Source of the DNA: SIG701 sp045577175
GTDB taxonomy: Bacteria > Bacillota > Clostridia > Oscillospirales > CAG-272
Length of the DNA: 54,687 nt
Assembly: GCA_045577175.1 (NCBI GenBank)
Contig: JAZNHT010000005.1
Coordinates: 1-54,687 of the forward strand
Reading direction: 5' to 3'
The notes beneath the pieces are model-generated. The model was not told the origin of the DNA. It saw nothing but the letters and a program-made list of their open reading frames with translations, and ran no database searches. Both the position numbers and the translations under genes were made by a program. Below are positions 8,907-16,673 of the stretch, in pieces; within the stretch, counting starts at the first letter, position 1; each line of letters opens with the position of its first letter.

Positions 8907-8935
8907 AAATGCCACAGATTCCTGTGGCATTTTTT
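8907..8935 (+). terminator. Rho-independent terminator after the DUF4830 gene
   Basis: 11-bp stem (8907-8917 with 8922-8932), 4-nt loop, and a T-run at 8930-8935. Confidence 0.9.
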
Positions 8936-9027
8936 GCTGATTTAATTATAACACGGATGTCACGCATTGACAAGCGTCGCGCCGAAACAGTTTTTCTGAA
9001 AAAAGAAAAAAAGATTTGCATTTGGGA

Positions 9028-9056
9028 TTGATTGCGCGGAAGAAATCTGCTATAAT
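9028..9056 (+). promoter_or_regulatory. Sigma-A promoter of the exonuclease gene
   Basis: TTGATT (9028-9033), 17-bp spacer, perfect TATAAT (9051-9056), about 30 nt before the ATG. Confidence 0.7.
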
Positions 9057-9085
9057 ATACGCAATTACACAAAAAGGAACCTGAA

Positions 9086-10039
9086 ATGCAGTATATTGTT
9101 CTCGATCTGGAGTGGAACCAGGCACTGACACGCGAGTCCATGCGCCGCAAAGGTTTTACTCTCGTTGGCGAAATTATTCAGATCGGTGCCGTCCGTCTTG
9201 ACGGCGTAAGCGGCAAGACTGACACGATCCGTCTTGTGGTCGCACCGAAATATTATAAAAAAATCCACTGGAGCGTCAGAAAGCTGACAGGCATCAGCAC
9301 AAAAAGTCTCGAAAGCGGTCTCCCCTTTCCCGATGCCTATACGCAGTTTATGACGTGGTGCGGTGAGGATGTCACGTTTTTGACGTGGGGACCGGACGAT
9401 CTTCCCATGCTCCGCGACAATCTCCGTTTGCACAACATGAGTGTGCAGTCGCTGCCCTCCTCGTTTGATCTGCAACGCATCTTCGCGCGGCAGATCGCCG
9501 GAAAGAAGCAGCAGTTTTCTCTCTCCGATGCGATGGAACAGCTCGGTATTCCGCAAACGATACCGGCACACGACGCACTGAACGATGCGCTGAACACCGC
9601 TGAGGTCTGCCGTAAACTTGATTTGGAAGCAGGCATTGCGCACTATGACGATCCGTTTCCGCAGCAAAAAAAATCCCCTGCGGATGATGACAATCTGCCG
9701 CGGACGATTTATCAGTCATATGCCGAGATGGCGGAGACGGAGTTTGAAACGCCGAGCCCCTGCCCTGCCTGCGGAAATGATCTCGTGCTCGGCAAGTGGG
9801 TGCGCCGTGCACCGGGCAAACGGATTACGTTGGCATCCTGCGTCTGCGGCGAGAAATTCATTCTGAAAGTCCGTTGGAAGATGGATGACGAAAGCGATCA
9901 TGTGTTTGCCACCCGTCAGCTTGATACGGCAACAGAGGAGCAAATCGGTGCGTATCAGCGTGCACTCCGCACTCGAAAACACGCCCGACACAGAAAGCCG
10001 AAACAGATTCAGCAAGCTCCGGGAAAAAGCGCAAAATAA
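9086..10039 (+). CDS. DEDDh 3'-5' exonuclease with C-terminal zinc ribbon
   Basis: 317 residues. The N-terminal ~180 residues are an RNase T/DNA polymerase III epsilon-type exonuclease: Exo I DLEW (D7, E9), Exo II near WGPDD (D104), and Exo III AHDALNDA (H162, D167), so all four acidic residues and the His are present. A second part has CPAC (C226, C229) and CVC (C252, C254), four cysteines suited to a zinc ribbon, then a very basic tail. The RBS is AAAAGGAA. It resembles KapD-like exonucleases of Firmicutes, but the zinc-ribbon half sets it apart. The substrate is unknown; RNA or DNA 3' ends are likely. Confidence 0.88.
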   Translation: MQYIVLDLEWNQALTRESMRRKGFTLVGEIIQIGAVRLDGVSGKTDTIRLVVAPKYYKKIHWSVRKLTGISTKSLESGLPFPDAYTQFMTWCGEDVTFLTWGPDDLPMLRDNLRLHNMSVQSLPSSFDLQRIFARQIAGKKQQFSLSDAMEQLGIPQTIPAHDALNDALNTAEVCRKLDLEAGIAHYDDPFPQQKKSPADDDNLPRTIYQSYAEMAETEFETPSPCPACGNDLVLGKWVRRAPGKRITLASCVCGEKFILKVRWKMDDESDHVFATRQLDTATEEQIGAYQRALRTRKHARHRKPKQIQQAPGKSAK

Positions 10040-10043
10040 GCAA

Positions 10044-10067
10044 AAGCCTCACCAAACGGTGAGGCTT
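10044..10067. terminator. Bidirectional terminator between exonuclease and MFS genes
   Basis: 10-bp stem (10044-10053 with 10058-10067), AAAC loop, followed by CGCTTTTATTTT on the plus side and TTTTGCTTATTTT on the minus side. Confidence 0.8.
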
Positions 10068-10072
10068 CGCTT

Positions 10073-11302
10073 TTATTTTCTGCCAACGAATGAAAAGGCA
10101 ACTGACAGAACCGCCGCCACCAGCGACATAACAAACAGCGTGACAAGCACGCTCTCCCAACCGAGCCCCTGCGACATGGAGCCGAGGAGAACACCGGCCG
10201 CAGAGCTGCCGACGTAGCAAAGCGTATCCAGAAGACCAGCCAGAAGTCCCGAATCCATTTTGGAACGGTTATCCAGCGGAAACATGCTTGTGATTACGTT
10301 ATTGACTGCCGCCATCATCGCCGCAAGTCCGATGAACAACACCATTGTGAAAGCGACAGAACGGAGAGGATAAATCAAATAGACACCCAAACTGAATAGA
10401 AAACCGGCGCCGTACAGAATCCCGTTCACGAGCAGGTGGCTCTTGAGTTTCAGATACAGCTTACGTGATAGGATGGAGCCGAGAATCGAGAACACGGGAA
10501 GCAGCAGTGTCAGGATAATCGACAGAGATTCATCCACGGAGTATTCATCCTGCAAAAACTTCGGCAGCCAGTTGTTGACGCCATCCTTGATAAATCCGTT
10601 CGCAATTGCAGTCAGCGCGATCAGTGTGAGCACTGCGGCAAACGCGGAACCGACCCGGTTGTTTTTTCTTTCATCCGCAAGTCCCGAGGCAGAAGCATCA
10701 TCTGCCTCGACTTCCCCACGTGTCCGAGCACGTTCCACCTGCGTCATAACGTATATCCAGAAGCCGCCAGCGGCAAGCAGGAGTACGGCGGCGATGAAAA
10801 ACGTCACCCTCCACATATCCAAAGCAACAAACAAAGCGGAAATACCGTAAGCGAGCGCAGTGCCGACGGCAACAGTCGTGCTCATGACGTAGATCGCACC
10901 GCTGATGCTTCCGCTTTTCACGTTACGGGACAGCGTGCGGATAATCAAGCAGTAAAGCATCGACTGCACGACACCATTCAAAAACCAAAGTCCCGCCATG
11001 ATACGATAATCGACGCTCAGCGGCATCAGGATATTGACAAGGGCGGAAACAGCAAGCGCGCCCGCAATCACAAATTTCGGATTATACCGTCTGCAAAGCA
11101 GACCGTTCACAAGCTGACCGATGCCGTAAGAGAGCGCAAAGGCGGAATACACGAGCCCACCCTGATCGTTTGTGATTTTAAGATCAGAAAGAATCCGCAC
11201 CATGCTTGCGGAATAATTCAATCTGCCTACGTATGCGGCCGTATAGACAAGAAAACAGCCAAATATGAGAAGCGACGCATACTTTTTCGTCAAATATTTC
11301 AA
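10073..11302 (-). CDS. MFS transporter, organophosphate:phosphate antiporter (GlpT/UhpC)-like
   Basis: 409 residues with about 12 hydrophobic segments. The N-terminal pattern YVGRLNYSASM and GYSAFALSYG-like TM2 region (VYSAFALSYGIGQLVNGLL) resemble sugar-phosphate permeases. The substrate cannot be told. The start codon is TTG at 11302 with a GGGGTGG RBS 5 nt upstream; there is no suitable ATG nearby. It is monocistronic with its own promoter and a palindrome in the leader that could be an operator. Confidence 0.85.
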   Translation of the reverse strand: MKYLTKKYASLLIFGCFLVYTAAYVGRLNYSASMVRILSDLKITNDQGGLVYSAFALSYGIGQLVNGLLCRRYNPKFVIAGALAVSALVNILMPLSVDYRIMAGLWFLNGVVQSMLYCLIIRTLSRNVKSGSISGAIYVMSTTVAVGTALAYGISALFVALDMWRVTFFIAAVLLLAAGGFWIYVMTQVERARTRGEVEADDASASGLADERKNNRVGSAFAAVLTLIALTAIANGFIKDGVNNWLPKFLQDEYSVDESLSIILTLLLPVFSILGSILSRKLYLKLKSHLLVNGILYGAGFLFSLGVYLIYPLRSVAFTMVLFIGLAAMMAAVNNVITSMFPLDNRSKMDSGLLAGLLDTLCYVGSSAAGVLLGSMSQGLGWESVLVTLFVMSLVAAVLSVAFSFVGRK

Positions 11303-11321
11303 AGTCCACCCCTATAAACCG

Positions 11322-11336
11322 TTCGCAGTATGCGAA
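11322..11336. promoter_or_regulatory. Inverted repeat in the MFS leader, possible operator
   Basis: TTCGCA-N3-TGCGAA (11322-11327 and 11331-11336) lies just downstream of the expected transcription start, where a repressor would block transcription. Confidence 0.4.
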
Positions 11337-11352
11337 ACTGTTATGCAGAATA

Positions 11353-11381
11353 ATTATACCGCAGGTCAGCTCAGCTTTCAA
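11353..11381 (-). promoter_or_regulatory. Sigma-A promoter of the MFS transporter
   Basis: Minus strand: TTGAAA (11376-11381), 17-bp spacer, TATAAT (11353-11358). Confidence 0.75.
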
Positions 11382-11441
11382 GGCATGAAGCGGAGAAAAA
11401 TCACATTAAGCCGATTGCATAAACGTGGACGCAATATGTAA

Positions 11442-11457
11442 CCCGACCGTTGTCGGG
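11442..11457 (-). terminator. Hairpin after the GerA/SpoVAF gene
   Basis: 6-bp GC-rich stem (cccgac 11442-11447, gtcggg 11452-11457) with a 4-nt loop, 6 bp past the stop codon. The T-run is poor, so it is a weak or uncertain terminator. Confidence 0.4.
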
Positions 11458-11462
11458 CATCC

Positions 11463-12896
11463 TTACGTGTCCTTTTTCAGGCGGAACAACAGGTGAGCAA
11501 GTGCCCGCCCGTTAAACGGAATCAGCGGATAGAGATAGCTCCGCTTTCCGTTGACCGTTTTGTTCGTAGCGACGAGAACAAGCGTGAGAATAATCCCCGC
11601 GATATACCCCCATATATCCAAAACAGCAGTCAGCAAAAGAAGAATCATCCGCATATATTTGAAGGCATATCCGAGCTCGTAGCTCGACTGCGTGAAGTTT
11701 GCGATGGCGACAAACGCCATATAAAAAATCACATCGGGCGACAGCCAGCCGACCGTTACGGCGAAATCACCGAGCAGGAGACCGCCGACGACGGAGAGAG
11801 AGTTTGAAAGCATATTCGGCGTATTGAGCGAGGCGAGTTTCAAGCCGTCCAAGGCAAATTCGGCAAGGAGCAGTTGGGCGAGAATCGGAAGTGCGCCCGG
11901 GTCGGCGGGATAGATCATCGACAGCCACTCCGGCACCCACTCGGGATGCCCGAGCAGGAGATACCACGTCGGCGTGAGAACGACTGTCATCCAAAAAACG
12001 ATATGCCGGAGAATCCGCAGATACGATCCGGTAAGCGGCGGAAAGTAGAAATCGTCCGTTTCCTCCAAAAAATCGAAGATGGACGTGGGAAAGATCATCG
12101 CCTCGGGGCTGTTGTCGCAAATGAGAATAACAGACCCCTCCAGAATCGATGCGGCAGCGGCATCGGGACGCTCCGTTGTCCGAATTTTCGGAAACGGGTT
12201 ATACCAGTTCGTGCGGATCAGACATTCGGACACACTTCGGTGACCGAGCGTCAGAGAATCCGTTTTGAGATTTTGCAGCTTTTGCGTCAGCTCTTCGACG
12301 TATTTTCGATCTGCCTTGTCCGCCATATACACCAATGCAAGATCGGTGCGCGAGCTTGTGCCGACATTCAGATACTGTACGGTGAGCGAAGTATCGCGGA
12401 TACGGCGGCGGATCATCGCCGTATTGAAAATGAGCGTCTCCACAAAGCCGTCGCGACTGCCGCGCATGACGCGGTCGTTCTCCGGCTCGCTCGCCTCGCG
12501 TGCAGGATACGTGCGCAGATCGACAACAATTCCGCCCGCGCCGAATCCTTCGCAAAGCATCGCGGCACAGCCGGACATCGTCATCAGAATCAGCGTATCC
12601 ACCGAATCGGACACATCCACCTCGACCGCAGGCACGTTCGTCTCCGCAAATTTTTGTGCCGCGTCTGTGCTTTTATCCCCGAAATCTGCCGCCTTCAGGG
12701 AGGTGAAATGCATCAAAAGTTTCTGCATACTCGCCCCCTGTATGAATCCGTCAATGTAGTAAAGCACCATTCGCACGCCGTCCACCGTCAGCGGACGGCG
12801 GATCAAATCAAAGCTCTCCTCCACACGAAGAAGGCGATCCATTAGTGCTGTATTTTCGTCAAAAGACGCGGTCAGTTTTTGATTGTATACCTGCAA
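11463..12896 (-). CDS. GerA-family spore germination protein, SpoVAF-like
   Basis: 477 residues. The N-terminal soluble part has the family pattern SFDENTALMDRLL, ESFDLIRRPLTVDGVRM and YYIDGF. The C-terminal half has about five to six membrane segments after FPPLTGSYLRILR, including NTPNMLSNSLSVVGGLLLG. Such proteins sit in the inner spore membrane and take part in germination or dipicolinate release. I accept TTG at 12896 because the residues right after it match the family, and GGGAG lies upstream. No gerAB/AC or other spoVA gene is adjacent. The start region lies in a hairpin and T-run (see separate entry). Confidence 0.85.
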   Translation of the reverse strand: MQVYNQKLTASFDENTALMDRLLRVEESFDLIRRPLTVDGVRMVLYYIDGFIQGASMQKLLMHFTSLKAADFGDKSTDAAQKFAETNVPAVEVDVSDSVDTLILMTMSGCAAMLCEGFGAGGIVVDLRTYPAREASEPENDRVMRGSRDGFVETLIFNTAMIRRRIRDTSLTVQYLNVGTSSRTDLALVYMADKADRKYVEELTQKLQNLKTDSLTLGHRSVSECLIRTNWYNPFPKIRTTERPDAAAASILEGSVILICDNSPEAMIFPTSIFDFLEETDDFYFPPLTGSYLRILRHIVFWMTVVLTPTWYLLLGHPEWVPEWLSMIYPADPGALPILAQLLLAEFALDGLKLASLNTPNMLSNSLSVVGGLLLGDFAVTVGWLSPDVIFYMAFVAIANFTQSSYELGYAFKYMRMILLLLTAVLDIWGYIAGIILTLVLVATNKTVNGKRSYLYPLIPFNGRALAHLLFRLKKDT

Positions 12897-12945
12897 AAAA
12901 ATCAGCTCCCGTCTGTTTCCGTATACGGAAAGTGTTGACAGGAGC
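12894..12945 (-). terminator. Terminator-like hairpin covering the SD and start of the SpoVAF-like gene
   Basis: On the minus strand a 9-bp stem (12937-12945 with 12905-12913, one G-U) encloses the perfect 16-bp palindrome TTTCCGTATACGGAAA (12916-12931). It is followed by TGATTTTTTT ending in the TTG start codon. The 3' arm contains GGGAG, the presumed SD. It could terminate transcription from the methyltransferase gene, sequester the SD, or both. Confidence 0.6.
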
Positions 12946-12960
12946 GTACATTTTTATACG

Positions 12961-14079
12961 TTATTTGTTTTTGAAATACTGATAAAACAGGCACGGGATC
13001 ATGCCGTTATACAGCTTGCGCACCTTATCGGCGCGTCTACCGTAGAGGCGCTCGAACTTTTCACACGGCGTCAGAATGTAAATCTGCCACTTTCCGAGAC
13101 GTGAGAATGCACGTCCCATATCGGTGTACAGGCGTTCTGCTTCGTCGAGCGTCATCAGACGCTCACCGTACGGCGGATTTGTTACGACCGTACCGCGTCT
13201 TTCGTCCGTTCGGATGTCGAGCGCATTCGCCTCAAAGACCTTGACAGCTCCGCCTACACCGGCACGGGCGGCTGACTCCCGCGCAATACGCACACATTCG
13301 GGATCGATGTCCGAGGCGTACGCCTCAAATTTGCTGTCACGCACGACGTTATCGCGTGCTTCCTCCCGTGCCGCCGTCCAAAGCTCCGTCGGAAACGCGG
13401 TATACAGCTCGGCGGCAAATGTGCGGTTGACACCGGGCGCAATTTTCAACATCTGCATGGCACCCTCGATTGCGATCGTACCCGATCCGCAGAACGGATC
13501 GCACAGAAGCACGTCCTCTCTCGGACGGGAGAACGCAGCCAGCGCGGCGGCAAGTGTTTCACGAAGCGGAGCCGCAACCGTTTCAGGACGGTATCCGCGC
13601 TTGTGAAGCGGTACGCCCGATGTATCGATCATAAGGGAGGCTCTATCCTTCAGTATGAAAAACTCTATCTGATACTTCACACCTGTTTCGGGCAGCGTTT
13701 TGATCCCGTATCTCTCACCAAGACGGTCAGCAACTGCTTTTTTGATGATTTTCTGACAGTCGGGCACGGAGTACAGTGCGCTTTTGATCGCGTGTCCCTT
13801 GACGGGAAACGCATCCTCTTTTCCAATGTAATCCTCCCACGGAAGTGCGCGCGCACCGTCGAACAGCTCCGCAAACGATCGTGCCTCAAACGTCCCGAGC
13901 GTGATGTACACGCGCTCAGCGAAGCGAAGTCCAATGTTTGCCCGTGCCGCGGCCGCCGCATCACCTTCAAATGTCACACGACCATCGATCGTTTCGAGAC
14001 GCTTGTATCCCAATGCATCGATTTCGGCACCGAGCAGTGCCTCAAGCCCGAACAGGCACGTTGCGGTATACTGTATCAT
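12961..14079 (-). CDS. rlmL: THUMP-domain 23S rRNA (guanine-N2)-methyltransferase, RlmL/YpsC-like
   Basis: 372 residues. An N-terminal THUMP/ferredoxin-like region (TCLFGLEALLGAEI, FPVKGHAIKSAL) is followed by a class I SAM-dependent methyltransferase domain with LLCDPFCGSGTIAIE (SAM-binding motif) and TNPPYGERL (catalytic NPPY). This matches the Firmicutes YpsC group, thought to make m2G in 23S rRNA. The symbol is by family; the exact target base is not shown. The ATG overlaps the histidine kinase stop (ATGA), so the gene is the third of a two-component operon. Confidence 0.9.
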   Translation of the reverse strand: MIQYTATCLFGLEALLGAEIDALGYKRLETIDGRVTFEGDAAAAARANIGLRFAERVYITLGTFEARSFAELFDGARALPWEDYIGKEDAFPVKGHAIKSALYSVPDCQKIIKKAVADRLGERYGIKTLPETGVKYQIEFFILKDRASLMIDTSGVPLHKRGYRPETVAAPLRETLAAALAAFSRPREDVLLCDPFCGSGTIAIEGAMQMLKIAPGVNRTFAAELYTAFPTELWTAAREEARDNVVRDSKFEAYASDIDPECVRIARESAARAGVGGAVKVFEANALDIRTDERRGTVVTNPPYGERLMTLDEAERLYTDMGRAFSRLGKWQIYILTPCEKFERLYGRRADKVRKLYNGMIPCLFYQYFKNK

Positions 14080-15575
14080 ACGGAATCATTCCCCTGTTTA
14101 CTTTGATTTTTCTGCATAGACGCTTTCGGAAGTGTGAACGTAAAGCGGCACCATTTGCCGTACTCGCTTTCGACGCGGATACTCTCGCCGTGCGCTTCAA
14201 TGATCGCGCGTGAGATGTGCATACCGAGCCCAACGCCCGTTTTATCCAGTCCGCGGCTCTTGTCACTCTTGTAAAACCGATCAAAAATGTGCGGTAGATC
14301 CTCCTCGGGAATACCGACGCCCGTGTTGTAAACACTCACGGTGATTTTTTTATCGCGCTCACGGATGGCGATTTCGTAATCGCCTCCCTCAGCGGAAAAT
14401 TTAGCGGCGTTATCGCAGATATTGTAGAGAACCTGATGGACAGAGTCCCGATCGGCAAACACCTCCATACGGTCACTGTCACATTCGAAGCGGACGTTCA
14501 GATTCTTCTCCTCAATCCGCTTTTCAAACGAGATGAGTATCTGCCGCGCCATCTCGCAAATGTCCAGATTCGTCATCGTGAATTTCCGCTCACCTGCCTG
14601 CATACGGGAAACATCAAGCAGCGCATTAACGAGGCGTGAAAGGCGGCGCACCTCGGATGCGATCACATCAAGGTAATACGACCGCTTATCCTCGGGAATG
14701 GCACCCGAAAGGATCCCGTCAATAAAGCCGGAGATTGTCGTCATCGGCGTGCGGAGATCGTGCGATACGTTCGCCACGAAAGACCTCTGCATCTCATCCG
14801 TCGCCGCAAGCGATTCCGCCATATTGTTGAATGCCTGTGCAAGCTCGGAGATTTCATCCGATCCTGTAACAGGCACACGCACGTCAAATTTTCCCGCCGC
14901 AAAGGATTTCGCGGCGCGGCTCATACTGCGAAGCGGCGCGACCATTCGCTCCGTGATAAAATACACGGCAACGAGAGCGGCAAGCATAACCCACAAGGTT
15001 GACATGAGAACCGTTTTGTTCATCGCCTCAAGCAATTCACTCATACCTGCGCTTCCCGTGGAGGCAAGGACGGCACCGAGAAGATTTCCCTTTTGATCCT
15101 CAAGTGAGATACCGTACGTACACTGCTGAATTGCAAAAAAACCGTTCAGCAGTTCTTTGTCCGTCACTTTCCCTGTCTCGGCAAGGCTTGAAACTACAGT
15201 CTCAGGTACATACTGCGCGTTGATTACCGATAATTTCTCGGAAATGTCCGTGCCGTTTGTAAAAATAATCCGCCCGTCGGCATCAATGATAAAAACGAGA
15301 AGATCGTCAATATTAATGCGCAGAGCACGCACCAGCGGAAGAATGTCGTCCTTCGCCTCATAAAGGTATTCGGTGAAATCCTCCGTCGGTGAGTCAAGAT
15401 ACCCCTGTCGCATCGTAAAGGAAACGGAATACGCCGCATCCGCCACGGAATTCATTTTGACGTCCGTGTTGTACGTAATGACAAGCGTGGAAAGAATAGA
15501 CGTAAGCACCAAAAAGCTGAGAATCAGTATCAGCATAAAGACGGAAATATATTTGGTAAACACGCTTTTGAACAT
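14076..15575 (-). CDS. Sensor histidine kinase
   Basis: 499 residues. TM1 (about 11-33), an extracytoplasmic sensor of ~155 residues, TM2 (about 189-207), HAMP (208-260), then HisKA with SHDLRTPM (phospho-accepting H272) and HATPase_c with NICDNAAKF (N box), NTGVGI (G1), FDRFYKSD (F box) and GVGLGMH (G2). All catalytic boxes are intact. The RBS is AAAGGACGG. It lies 68 bp after its response regulator and overlaps rlmL by 4 bp. The signal is unknown; the overall build resembles PhoR/YycG-type kinases. Confidence 0.95.
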   Translation of the reverse strand: MFKSVFTKYISVFMLILILSFLVLTSILSTLVITYNTDVKMNSVADAAYSVSFTMRQGYLDSPTEDFTEYLYEAKDDILPLVRALRINIDDLLVFIIDADGRIIFTNGTDISEKLSVINAQYVPETVVSSLAETGKVTDKELLNGFFAIQQCTYGISLEDQKGNLLGAVLASTGSAGMSELLEAMNKTVLMSTLWVMLAALVAVYFITERMVAPLRSMSRAAKSFAAGKFDVRVPVTGSDEISELAQAFNNMAESLAATDEMQRSFVANVSHDLRTPMTTISGFIDGILSGAIPEDKRSYYLDVIASEVRRLSRLVNALLDVSRMQAGERKFTMTNLDICEMARQILISFEKRIEEKNLNVRFECDSDRMEVFADRDSVHQVLYNICDNAAKFSAEGGDYEIAIRERDKKITVSVYNTGVGIPEEDLPHIFDRFYKSDKSRGLDKTGVGLGMHISRAIIEAHGESIRVESEYGKWCRFTFTLPKASMQKNQSKQGNDSV

Positions 15576-15643
15576 AACCGTCCGTCCTTTCAGTGGAATA
15601 AGGAAATCAAAACAGGCGGCACATGCCGCCCATTTTCACTCAA

Positions 15644-16330
15644 TTACTCAAGTTTGAATTTATAGCCGACGCCCCAAACCGTCTGGAGTGCCCATTTATC
15701 GGAAACACCCTCGAGCTTTTCGCGCAGACGCTTTACATGCACGTCAACAGTACGGGAGTCGCCGAGATAATCAAAGCCCCACACCTTGTCAAGAAGCTGA
15801 TCTCTCGTAAAGACACGGTTGACATTAGAGGCGAGGAAATAGAGAAGCTCCAACTCCTTAGGCGGAATATCGACCGCCTTACCGCGCAGCTTCAGCTCAT
15901 ATTTCTGATGGCTGATTTCGATATTGTCAAATTTGATGACCTCGTCATCGTTCTGGTTGTCATGCGCACTGTAACGGCGAAGCACCGCCTTCACACGCGC
16001 GGACAGCTCCTTCATGTCAAACGGCTTGACAACGAAATCGTCCGCACCGAGCTCCAGTCCGAGCACCTTGTCAAAAACCTCACCCTTAGCCGTAATCATA
16101 ATGATCGGCTTTGAGGAGGACTCACGGATCTCGCGGCAGACCTGCCAGCCATCTTTTTTCGGGAGCATGATGTCGAGCAGAACAAGATCCGGCTCATACA
16201 TTTTGAAGTAACTGAGTCCCTCGGCACCGTCGTTTGCCGTCTTTACCTCATAGCCCTCGTTTTCAAAATAAATCCGAAGCAGATCGCAAATATTAAGGTC
16301 GTCATCCACTACAAGAATTTTCGTTCCCAT
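15644..16330 (-). CDS. OmpR/PhoB-family response regulator
   Basis: 228 residues. The receiver has the acidic pair at D10-D11, the phospho-acceptor D53 (VLLDIMLP) and the conserved Lys in VVKPF (about 103). The C-terminal winged helix has PPKELELLYFLASN, TRDQLLDKVWG, SRTVDVHVKRLREKL and TVWGVGYKF. The RBS is GGAGGATA. It is the first gene of the operon with the kinase and rlmL. Confidence 0.96.
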   Translation of the reverse strand: MGTKILVVDDDLNICDLLRIYFENEGYEVKTANDGAEGLSYFKMYEPDLVLLDIMLPKKDGWQVCREIRESSSKPIIMITAKGEVFDKVLGLELGADDFVVKPFDMKELSARVKAVLRRYSAHDNQNDDEVIKFDNIEISHQKYELKLRGKAVDIPPKELELLYFLASNVNRVFTRDQLLDKVWGFDYLGDSRTVDVHVKRLREKLEGVSDKWALQTVWGVGYKFKLE

Positions 16331-16397
16331 GTCTTATCCTCCGCTTAATTTCATCTATATTTATCCGAATTGGTCGATGTACATATGAATACAGTAT

Positions 16398-16426
16398 ATT
16401 ATACCATTTTTTTGAGAAGATGTAAA
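16398..16426 (-). promoter_or_regulatory. Sigma-A promoter of the two-component operon
   Basis: Minus strand: TTTACA (16421-16426), 17-bp spacer, perfect TATAAT (16398-16403). This is in the 343-bp divergent gap 16331-16673. Confidence 0.7.
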
Positions 16427-16484
16427 CAGTTTTTCAGATATTTTTCTAAAGTACATGTTTCGCCGTTTTACAGCATCAGTATAC

Positions 16485-16518
16485 CACCGAAAAGTGACGG
16501 TTTTGTGATTTTCGGGTG
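16485..16518. other. Hairpin in the divergent response-regulator/ychF gap
   Basis: CACCGAAAA (16485-16493) pairs with TTTTCGGGTG (16509-16518), with one bulged G and a 15-nt loop. It lies between the two divergent promoters. Nothing else is seen in this gap besides the promoters and the ychF leader. Confidence 0.35.
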
Positions 16519-16578
16519 ATACAGAGGGAAATTTGTGTCGAATTTAAAATCTTTTCCGTACTTTTGACGAAAGAACTC

Positions 16579-16607
16579 TTGTAAAGTTCCCGAAAATCCT
16601 GTATAAT
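16579..16607 (+). promoter_or_regulatory. Sigma-A promoter of ychF
   Basis: TTGTAA (16579-16584), 17-bp spacer, perfect TATAAT (16602-16607). The leader to the ATG is about 60 nt. Confidence 0.75.
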
Positions 16608-16673
16608 AGAAAAAGATGCAAAAAAGCACCGTAAAATCGGAAAGGAGCCCCTACGGGGGAATATATATCCGCT

